Under the pieces are notes generated by a model. It was not told the DNA's origin. It worked only from the letters and a program-made list of their open reading frames with translations, and ran no database searches. Below are positions 1-7,200 of a stretch of DNA of 12,500 nt, piece after piece. The stretch covers positions 1 to 12,500 of the forward strand of contig NW_022204958.1 of the NCBI RefSeq assembly GCF_008831285.2. Direction: 5' to 3'. Source of the stretch: Nymphaea colorata (lineage: Eukaryota; Streptophyta; Magnoliopsida; Nymphaeales; Nymphaeaceae). The translations under genes were made by a program, and so were the position numbers. The stretch's first letter is position 1, and every line of letters begins with the position of its first letter.

Positions 1-54
1 CACGAGCTTGATCAGGATAACCCGAGCGTGAGTCCAAATTCCCCGAACGCTTGA
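1..54 (+). pseudogene. LTR-borne copy of the C-terminal end of the Gag-Pol ORF
   Basis: Because the pol ORF continues into the 3' LTR, the 5' LTR carries a duplicate of its last codons, ending in the same TGA (52-54). Near base 3 the 5' copy has one C where the 3' copy has two (9419-9420), which would shift the frame. This has no consequence for the element because the 5' copy lies upstream of the promoter and is not translated as Gag-Pol. Confidence 0.8.
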
Positions 55-63
55 GCCTATCTA

Positions 64-293
64 AAGCCGAGAGGCTTAGGTTCAGGTCCGAGTCAATCGG
101 ACTTGACCCGTGCTCGAAATTCCGAAGTGTGGGCGGTAACCCACACGAGGTCCCCGCCCTAAGTCCACAAGACTTAGGGACTTTAGCTTTTGATTTTCGA
201 GTTGGGCGCTAGGCCCGGGTTAGGTTGCGTCATCTATTTCATGTCAACGTTCAGTTTTGAAGTAGAGACCCAGCAAGGCGGGTTGTGCCTTGC
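64..293 (+). promoter_or_regulatory. Cluster of perfect stem-loops in U3 (5' LTR copy)
   Basis: Several perfect inverted repeats with short loops follow each other: 64-68/73-77 (5 bp, loop GAGA); 86-91/97-102 (6 bp, loop GTCAA); 127-133/140-146 (7 bp, 6-nt loop); 157-165/171-179 (9 bp, loop CACAA); 204-207/213-216 (4 bp); 273-279/287-293 (7 bp, 7-nt loop). They lie upstream of the TATA box, so in the element's RNA they appear only at the 3' end, downstream of the pol stop. A role in 3' UTR stability, export or RNA 3'-end formation is inference; cruciform or protein-binding roles at DNA level are also possible. Confidence 0.7.
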
Positions 294-360
294 GCATTTT
301 TGACATTAGACTAAGAAGCGAGCTAGGATAACATGTAATTAGGGCTCGCATTATGTTTAG

Positions 361-369
361 TATATATTC
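361..369 (+). promoter_or_regulatory. TATA box of the LTR promoter
   Basis: The sequence is TATATATTC in an AT-rich patch (about 349-410) that stands out from the GC-rich flanks. Transcription would start about 25-35 bases downstream, near 390-400. The last + strand ATG before gag is at 387-389, so the ATG-free tract begins where this TATA box predicts the RNA start. That agreement is independent support for the call. The start site itself is not visible. Confidence 0.7.
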
Positions 370-635
370 TGTAAACTCAATGTACAATGGATCAAAAATT
401 AATCAAAGATTGGCATTTGGTGTGGCACTCTCTCTCTCCTCGCACGAGGCTTCTCCCCTCTCGTCTCCCACCTTGTTCAACCCGAGAACCAGGCGTCTTC
501 TCCCCCCTCGCGTCCTCTACCTCCACGGCGCTTCCGAATCCAGAAATTCCTTGAAGAGCCGCCGTCTGAGACATAGGCATAAGGAAGAAGGCATCGGCGG
601 ATCTCCACCACCGGCGGCGATCCCTCCCTTGTCAC

Positions 636-720
636 GTAAGTACCCCCTTTCGAGCTTTTTCAAAGTTCTGAAATCGGTGCCTTTGCCCTGATCACGAGGG
701 TACTGTGAGGCCGATTCCAG
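636..720 (+). other. Candidate 85-nt intron in the LTR leader
   Basis: A strong donor (GTAAGT at 636-641) is followed by a CTGAT branch-like site (688-692) and an acceptor TTCCAG ending at 720. Branch-to-acceptor spacing is about 28 nt, and 85 nt is close to the usual plant intron length. Splicing of a retrotransposon leader would make a subgenomic mRNA, while reverse transcription needs the unspliced RNA. No cDNA evidence is available here. Confidence 0.35.
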
Positions 721-1387
721 CATAGGGAAGATTGAAGGCGACGGACTACCGCCGGCTTCAATTCGACACCGAAGAGGAGACGAATCTCGATCTCTCTCTC
801 GCTGCCCGATTGCTGCATTCTGCCTTAGAACACAGGGCGTCTTCACTCGGTTCCTCCCTCGGCATACCCGAAGAGGGGAATCAATATTTGGGCGTTTTCT
901 GTTCTAATCAGAAATTGCAGATCGCGTCGCGGGATTGGAATCAGACGTTTGATCCCTAGTAGGGAGTTGGCCGGATTAGAAAGACAAAACGATAAGAAAA
1001 TTACAATTTCTAGCGGCCTGTCCTCCCCTTTTGATCTGTCAGACCAGAGGCTCAAAAGTTACGAAATCTCGCTCTCTGGTCGAGATCTGAAGAAGAGGAG
1101 TGATCCCCGTGAATCGCCCAGAAAAGAGCTTTCTAATTATCAAAAAGGGGCGAATTCTGTCGGCTGGATCTCGAGATAGAATCTCGCCGGAAAATTGCTT
1201 GAATCCGGCCATCGCTGATAATTCCGGTGGTCGCCATTGATTCCGGTGTTAAGGACCGAATTGCCCTCCTTCCCTAGTGTTTTAATTAAAAATCTGTAAG
1301 GGGTATATCGGTCACGGGACTCTCGGATCAAGTTCTGGCCGCCGGCGTGAAGTGGAAGATTCCGACGAGGCCTAGCATCCGATTCCG

Positions 1388-1851
1388 GTAAGTCCTTCTC
1401 CGTTCCATCCTAGCCCTTCGTTTCAACACCTGTCAGCCCTCCAGCCGTTCATCTGAGCCTTGTCCCAGCTGCTGCCATCTGTCCCGATCCAGGATCAGCT
1501 CGCCATCAGCTGCTCCACCAAATCAGGAAGCAATCCCGCAGCCGCAGCCCCCCTCCAGCTCCTCGCCATCTCCACCGCGTCAACCCTAAATCGCAAGGAT
1601 TCTCACGCGTTCATCTTGACACGTGTTGCAATCCAAGCCAGCCTTCCGCCACCTCACTCGCCACCTCACCTGCCAGCTCCCCCCCTCGGTCCCGCCTTCT
1701 GCCACTTGTCCTCAAGCCAGGCCCCGCGAGATCCCCTTTCCCTATTCCCTCGGATCTTGCCTCCTTAGACTTAGGAAATTCCTCCACCTCGCGCAACCTT
1801 ACCTATTCTTCCTCAGCCGTTTCCTTCTTTTCCTCTTGATCTGACCCGCAG
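1388..1851 (+). other. Candidate second leader intron
   Basis: The donor is GTAAGT at 1388-1393, inside CCGGTAAGTCC. A very good acceptor, with a long pyrimidine tract (about 1811-1835) and CGCAG, ends at 1851. The resulting 464-nt intron is plausible for a plant. The pairing of this donor with this acceptor is a guess, since other AG sites lie between. Confidence 0.28.
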
Positions 1852-2052
1852 CAATCCTCCACCGTAGATCTGGTCCACGTGTCCCCATCTCAGCCCTAGC
1901 CCCATCCGAGTTAGCACGAGAGTGCCACCTGGCCCTTCGCCCCCAATCTCCTCTCCTTCCTTGTCGCATTTCTCCCTAACCCTTAGGCGAGAATTCGAGC
2001 TCTATTCCTAATAGCTAGCATTCTTCTAGCTCTCTCTGTCGTGTCCGTCCGT

Positions 2053-2068
2053 CTTGCCACGTGGCAAG
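2053..2068. promoter_or_regulatory. 16-bp perfect palindrome centred on a G-box
   Basis: CTTGCCACGTGGCAAG is fully self-complementary, with CACGTG at 2058-2063. G-boxes are binding sites of plant bZIP and bHLH factors. Other CACGTG sites in this LTR are at 1620-1625, 1876-1881 and 3498-3503, the last inside the palindrome TACACGTGTA (3496-3505). If transcription starts near 390 these sites lie downstream of the start, so a promoter role is uncertain. Confidence 0.5.
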
Positions 2069-2100
2069 CATCGGTGCATTCCCTGGGTAAGACCAGCCCA

Positions 2101-2484
2101 GTCAACCGAACCCACTAGGCAACCTCCTGCACCGAACCCGCACCTAGGCTAAACCTCTACCGAGCCAACCTAGGTCGGCATTGACCCTTAGCCTTAGTCA
2201 ACTAGGTCAGCTAGTCCACCAAGCCCACTTCGTTGGTAGCCTCCCTTAGCGACTCGAGCCTACCTCGAGCGACCCTTGACCTACTTGACCCGGACCCATT
2301 GACTCGGTCCATTTAGTCAACCACCTAGTTAGTGAACCTTCCGCACTTGGTCAACTTTGACCAGCACCGTAAGCTTAGGCTCGACCTTAACCTCCCTTAC
2401 TGAACCAACCTATTAGCTAGGTCAACCCGTGACTGAACCTAAACCCTATTTGACTGAGCCTACCCTGACCCGAACCTGCTTGAC
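2101..2484. promoter_or_regulatory. Low-complexity tract with twelve W-box cores
   Basis: TTGAC occurs on + at 2181, 2276, 2285, 2299, 2357, 2450 and 2480, and GTCAA (same site, other strand) at 2101, 2197, 2316, 2350 and 2421. Less than one would be expected by chance in 384 bp. GGTCAA and TTGACC form a divergent pair with a 2-base spacer at 2349-2362. TTGAC(C/T) is the WRKY factor core. The surrounding sequence is a degenerate mix of words such as CCTAG, GAACC and GACC, so the enrichment may come from decayed short repeats. Confidence 0.5.
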
Positions 2485-2530
2485 CAGACCTACCACCTAG
2501 TAGAGCCTAGCCGAACCCAGCCAACCCAAC

Positions 2531-3240
2531 CTTAGCTAGGATTAGGTTCAGCCGGCTCGCCGGCCCTTACAACGGCCCCTGCCTCTTCGTCGGCATCCAC
2601 CGACGCCCGTGGCCGAGCCACATTCCGGAGATAGGCAGGCAGGCGCTGTCGCTGTGACAGCAGCCCCCCTCGGCAGTCCAGGCGGCCCTTCCGGCCCTGT
2701 TCCGTCGTCTTCAGCGTAGCAGCAACACATCGGCTGCAGACGCCAGGCAACTTCGTTCTGACGGGCGGCCCTCGACCAGACAGCAGACGAGCGCTCCCGG
2801 TATCATCGACGGCACGTCCGTAGCAGTTCGAGGCAGCGTCCTCGCTCTCGGCGCGTGTTCTGCCTCCCGGCCCAGCGAGTGTCAGCAGCGTTCTTGGCTC
2901 GACGTTAGCGCTGCCACCGCAGAATTCATCGCGGCAACAGCGCAGCGGCCGCAGCAAACGAGCAGCGACCAGACCTCGGCAGTCGACCCGTCCACCAGCG
3001 TGCGGCCTACCGTCAGCGTCTTCAGGCAGCGGTCAGCCCGAGCAGCAGGCTACGTGGAGGCACACCTCAGCCGGTCTTCCTGTTCTGTGAGCTGCAGTGC
3101 TCGGGGGCAGGTCATCACCCCGAGACCTATCCGGCTACGCCAAGGGCGGTCCTTGGCCGGTATCGTCTCCTATCCCCCTTGTAGCTCCGGGTGGGAATTG
3201 CTTTCAGTCTTAGGTAGCATATTAGTTCATTTTCAGCATT
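2531..3240 (+). other. GC-rich LTR segment, no gene seen
   Basis: The sequence is GC-rich with many CAGC and CGGC words. The longest open frame is antisense (2957 to 2532) but it lacks a family signature, has another frame open beside it, and reads like composition-driven absence of stops. I see no tRNA, rRNA or protein motif. On the + strand the segment remains free of ATG. Confidence 0.5.
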
Positions 3241-3253
3241 TCTGTTTAGCCTT

Positions 3254-3303
3254 GGCTTCGGCCTAGCTCCCCCGTGAGGTACCTCGAGGGCACTGTGCCC
3301 GAG
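3254..3303 (+). other. Two small RNA hairpins in R-U5
   Basis: GGC-TTCG-GCC at 3254-3263 has the C(UUCG)G form of an extra-stable tetraloop. At 3288-3291/3297-3300 a GGGC/GCCC stem is extended, after a 2-nt GA bulge (3286-3287), by CTC/GAG (3283-3285/3301-3303). Both are short, so function is uncertain. Confidence 0.35.
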
Positions 3304-3345
3304 ACACGACCACCAGGAGCCAGACCACCTATTTACTTCTGTTGG

Positions 3346-3381
3346 GTGTGGTTTGCACGTTAGTGTGGTTTGCGTGGTTTG
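3346..3381 (+). repeat. Short direct repeats of GTGTGGTTTGC
   Basis: The 11-mer occurs at 3346-3356 and again at 3363-3373, followed by a near copy GCGTGGTTTG at 3372-3381. They lie in a GT-rich part of the LTR near its 3' end. No function can be assigned. Confidence 0.5.
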
Positions 3382-3671
3382 TGAGTGAGATTGAGTGTTA
3401 TCTTGTATCGCTTACGAATTGTAAAGGCCTCACGACCCTGTTAGAGTTTTTGTAGTAGGCAGCCTTAGTTAGGAAATTTTGGGACTTGGGTAACCTACAC
3501 GTGTACTCACCTACCTATTGGGTTTTGCGCCAGGGTCCTGTCTGGCCGGGTAGATCATTTGTGTAATTTCCTAGGTTTTTCGGTTTTTAGAATAGGCCTC
3601 AAGAAGGTCCTGGGAAGTGTAGGATCGCACTGGTCGGGTTATTCTGGCCTAGACGGTGAGATCCTAACAAT

Positions 3672-3683
3672 TGGTATCAGAGC
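3672..3683 (+). other. Primer-binding site for initiator tRNA-Met
   Basis: TGGTATCAGAGC is complementary to the last 12 bases, including CCA, of plant initiator tRNA-Met, the usual minus-strand primer of plant Ty3/gypsy and many copia elements. It lies two bases after the LTR end (TAACA, then AT), the spacing expected when integrase trims two bases. Complementarity appears to stop after these 12 bases. Confidence 0.93.
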
Positions 3684-4296
3684 GAATCTTGAGGAACACC
3701 GTCGGTTTGAGCACTTGGACCTACGAAGAAGCTTCATCAACGGCAGTGCAGACGGTCTTCTTTTCGGATTTCCAGAGTGTCAGTGGACTTCTTTTGGTTT
3801 TCTAGTCAGTCTATTTTCAGTTATCTAGAGCAGATTTTGGTTTTTTTTTTGGAGTCCCCACGACTTCCGTCTTCGTACGTGTTTAAGGCTTTGCTTGCTC
3901 ACTTTTAGCAAGTAGAGGGCTGTACATTCCGTACACCCGAGGGCAGCCGAGCTCCCGGTTCGTCACCGAGGCACCAGGAGGGTGCGGTGATTTAGGCTTG
4001 TAAAAGCCCGGCCGTGGGCGAAGTGGGAGTGCCGAGGCGCTTAGGAGAAGCGCGGCACTAGACGGGCCAACCCGTCTCCCTTGCCTCTAAACGCGCTACC
4101 GGCAGCTAGGGCAGCGGCAGCGTAGGGCATTAGGGCAGGGTCAGTCGGCAGATCAGGTCTTCGGTCAGGGATCAGCCAACAGTTTTAGGAGTCGGACAGC
4201 GACTTCTCGCTTGAGAGTGGCAGCGTCAGTTTTTTGGGATTTTAGCTAGGATTCCTTTCTTCGGTAGTCTTTGACATAAAATTGCCCAAAACAATT
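3684..4296 (+). other. Internal untranslated leader
   Basis: There is no ATG before the gag start at 4297, and the tract includes a T10 run (3841-3850), the stem-loop chain at 3917-4077, and short repeats: CGGCAGC at 4100-4106 and 4115-4121, and TAGGGCA at 4107, 4123 and 4131. The gag frame is closed upstream by TAG at 4243-4245. Confidence 0.75.
3917..4077 (+). promoter_or_regulatory. Chain of five leader stem-loops, candidate packaging/dimerisation signal
   Basis: In order: (1) GGG 3917-3919 with CCC 3936-3938 around TGTAC/GTACA (3921-3925/3931-3935). (2) Outer stem 3963-3967/3986-3990, bulge GAG (3968-3970), inner stem 3971-3975/3981-3985, loop AGGAG (3976-3980). (3) GGCTT/AAGCC 3995-3999/4004-4008. 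(4) Outer stem 4028-4033/4054-4059, bulge GAG (4034-4036), inner stem 4037-4042/4048-4053, loop AGGAG (4043-4047). (5) AGACGGG/CCCGTCT 4060-4066/4071-4077 with loop CCAA. Hairpins 2 and 4 share bulge and loop but not stem sequence. Position between PBS and gag matches that of retroviral packaging signals; the function is inferred. Confidence 0.7.
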
Positions 4297-7200
4297 ATGG
4301 GCAAATCAAAGAAGCAGTTCAATCCCGACGAGCCTGTCCTTGAGGAGCCCCTCAACGATCAACCTGAGGAAGCTCCAAGCACACAAGCGGGACCAGTTCC
4401 CAACTATGCAATGGGCAGAATTTTGAACATTGAAAAAGAGCTGTTGCAAATGAGAAATGATATGAACAAATCCGATCAAGTCCGCAAACGAGAATTGGAA
4501 AGACAAAACCGAGAGCGGCAAAATGAGATGGATGAAATTCGCGGTCTTTTGAAGCAGTTAGCGGCCAACCAGAACCCAGGAGGGGAAAGGACCACTCAGG
4601 GTCCGAACAAAGGCAAAGGTGTGTTAGGTGCCCCTACCTACCCCACCGATACTGAGATAGACCCGAACAATCTCTCGCACATCGGAACAAGTACGGAAGG
4701 GGGCAGACTTTTACATATGGGTCCCCCGCAAGAGCGACAGCCCATTGAGCCCACTAGCGAATATTATAGAACGCCAAGAGTGCAAAGGTTCGCTAGCAGC
4801 AGAATGAATCGCACCTATTACGATTCAGAAGGGGAACAGGACGAATCTCCTCTACGTCCTAGAAGAGCGCAACGTCAGCTTCAAGAAGAGAGGCGAACTC
4901 CCACCGTTCGTTATGAGTTTCCCAAATTCAATGGGGAGCACTTACGGGAGTGGCTATTCATGGCCGAGAGGTACTTCTTGTGCCATCGTGTACCCCAAGA
5001 CGAGTGGATTGAAATTGCCACTGCGAACATGACAGGAGAGGCCACAACCCATTATTTGTGGTTCGATCACAAAACGGCAGATCCAACTTGGGAGAAGTAC
5101 AAGGCGAGTCTCCAATTACAGTTCGGAGATTCAACATTCATCGATTATGATGAGGACCTCAAGAATCTGGTCCAATCCTCAACCGTTGCAGCCTACCAAC
5201 GTCAATTTGAGAGGTTGGCTAGCATGGTCCAGTGGCCAGAGAAGGCCCTCATCGGAGCGTTCAAAGGCGGCCTCAAAAGCGAAGTGAAGAGAGAATTGAA
5301 AATTCACCGCTTCAACAGGCTAGAAGAATGTTTTGCCATGGCCCGTCTCTATGAGGAGCAAATAGAGGAGAAGAGAGCCGAGAAAAAGGCTCATAAGATG
5401 GACAAGCAGAGGAGGAGACCTTCCTACTCCTCTGGTTCTCGATTTAGAGGGAAGGAACAAACTCCCTTCCGAAGAGGGAGCGATTATCGGCCACCCCAAG
5501 GCCCAAACCCAGGGCAAGGCCGAAAACCACCAACGCGTTACCTCACGCCAAAGCAGATTGAAGAATTCAGACGTAAAGGTCTATGCTACAGATGTGAGGG
5601 AAAGTGGGACAAGAACCATCAGTGCCCAACGTATTACAGGGTACAGGTGGTAAGCGATGACGAGTCTAGTTCGTGTAGCGATTCGTCTACTACGCCGTAT
5701 GAGACCAGCTCGTCCTCATCAGATGAGGAAATAGTTATCAAGAGGCGAGCTAAACAAGCCGAGAAAAAGAAAGAAGTCCGAGTGGAAGAGACTCCCGCCA
5801 AAGAAGAAAAGCCAACCGAGGCAGAGTCTCTGCATTCAATGCAAGATCCCAACAAACCCAACTCATTCAGGGTATCTGGGAGGATAAACGGACATAAGGT
5901 CTTAATTCTGCTTGATAATGGAGCAACCAAGAACTTCCTAACTGAGGAAGCAGCACGAAGATGCAACATCTCCTTAGAATCAAGCCACCCCCAAACGATA
6001 ATCGTGGGAGGGGGTATGAGGTTAAAGTGCCATAACGAAGGGAAAGGCATAGAAGTAGTGATCAAGAGAAAACCATTCAAGATCGACTTCTTAGTCATTC
6101 CTTTGGATGGAGTAGACCTTATTCTCGGGATGCCATGGTTTTTCGCGCTTGGCATCATATCATGGGATGTGAAGAACTTCAGCATGACCTTCACTCCTGA
6201 CGGCGACGAAGAGCCCATGACGCTACAGGGCTTGACCAGCACAACTCGTCCCAAGGCTGCACTTCGGGCAATTGAAACCGAGCAGCCCGCGTGTTGGGTG
6301 ATGGCACTCGCTACTGATGTGCCAGAAAAAGAAGAGCAGAAAGAGATAGTGCCAGAACGAATTCAGCTGGTGCTGAATCAATATGAGGACGTCTTTGAGG
6401 AGCCAAAAGGGCTTCCACCGCAGAGATCCTACGACCATAGGATCATAATGACTCAAGGGGCAGAACCGGTTAATGTGCGCCCCTATAGGTATGGATATAA
6501 CCAGAAGGCTGAAATCGAACGTCTGGTTAAGGAAATGTTGGAAAGCGGCATTGTGCAACCAAGTAGCAGCCCTTTCTCTTCACCGGTCCTACTTGTGAAG
6601 AAGAAAGACAATACCTGGCGCTTCTGTGTAGATTACCGCGCCCTGAATGAAGCCACCGTGAAGGATAGACATCCCATACCGGTAATTGATGAGTTATTGG
6701 ATGAACTAGCCGGAGCAACTATTTTCTCCAAGATCGACTTACGAGCCGGCTATCATCAAATTCGTATGTACGAGGATGACGTCCCCAAGACCGCTTTCAG
6801 GACGCATGACGGGCACTACGAGTTCCTCGTCATGCCATTTGGTCTAACTAACGCACCAGCAACGTTTCAGAGGTGCATGAACGACGTCTTCAGACAATAC
6901 CTCCGCGATTTCATCTTAGTTTTCTTTGATGACATCTTGATTTACAGTCAGTCTGAAGAATCACATCAGAAGCATCTCGCTATTGCCCTTCAGGTACTCA
7001 GAGATAACCAATTATACGCCAAGATGTCCAAATGCAGCTTTGGACAACCTTCTATTGGTTATCTGGGGCACATAGTGTGCCAACAAGGGGTTCGGGCAGA
7101 CCCCGAAAAATTAGAAGCCATGCAGAAATGGCCACTGCCTAAGGACTTGAAAGGACTCCGCGGATTCCTCGGTTTGACTGGGTACTATAGGCGTTTTATA

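Larger units (their letters stand above)
421..2100 (+). other. CT-rich, gene-leader-like part of the LTR; no coding gene seen
   Basis: The stretch is pyrimidine-rich on the + strand (runs of CT and CCT), as in many plant 5' UTRs, and holds candidate splice sites and three CACGTG G-boxes (1620-1625, 1876-1881, 2058-2063). Open frames here lack ATG starts and overlap in several frames on both strands. Their sequence is identical in the two LTRs, which only reflects copying, so nothing argues for a protein. Part of it could be a captured host gene leader; that is inference from composition alone. Confidence 0.5.
1..3669 (+). repeat. 5' LTR, missing about its first 240 bases
   Basis: This segment repeats at 9417-12500 and ends in TAACA at 3665-3669, two bases before the primer-binding site. 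That end is the inverted complement of the TGTTA that starts the 3' LTR at 9177. Mapping onto the 3' copy, the part lost off the window is about 240 bases, giving a full LTR of about 3.91 kb. The predicted transcript start near 390-400 divides it into a U3 of about 630 nt and an R-U5 of about 3.3 kb. It encodes no convincing protein beyond the copied tail of the pol ORF. Confidence 0.95.
390..4296 (+). promoter_or_regulatory. AUG-free 5' leader, about 3.9 kb
   Basis: Reading every line and block junction, I find no ATG on the + strand from 390 to 4296, while CAT occurs about 39 times. At 64-mer chance or by the opposite-strand count, several dozen ATGs would be expected. The tract starts at the predicted transcript start and ends at the gag ATG, crossing the LTR/internal boundary. 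The simplest reading is selection against upstream start codons in a leader that ribosomes scan or traverse. It spans the CT-rich part of the LTR, the W-box-rich part, a GC-rich part (about 2540-3250), U5 and the post-PBS leader. Confidence 0.85.

Noticed and set aside
157-190. Bacterial-type terminator (9-bp hairpin followed by a T-containing tract)
   Set aside because: The context is a plant retrotransposon LTR and the T run is interrupted. It is better described as one of the U3 hairpins.
353-691. 112-codon + strand ORF at the start of R
   Set aside because: Its ATG lies upstream of the TATA box, its N-terminus differs in the 3' LTR copy because of the A-run change, and it runs across a strong splice donor. 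No family resemblance.
2532-2957. 141-codon antisense ORF in the GC-rich LTR part (and its copy at 11951-12376)
   Set aside because: GC-rich sequence lacks stops in several frames, there is another open antisense frame beside it, and identity between LTRs carries no information on coding. No motif recognised.
3559-3828. 89-codon + frame spanning the LTR end and PBS
   Set aside because: It has no ATG start and crosses the primer-binding site, so it is not a gene.
4282-4296. Gag-Pol start at the TTG five codons upstream
   Set aside because: A eukaryotic retroelement is expected to use ATG. The ATG at 4297 has a good context and is the first ATG in the leader.
5634-6254. 206-codon antisense ORF inside gag-pol, and other antisense frames
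   Set aside because: Shadows of the real coding strand, which has unmistakable Gag-Pol motifs.
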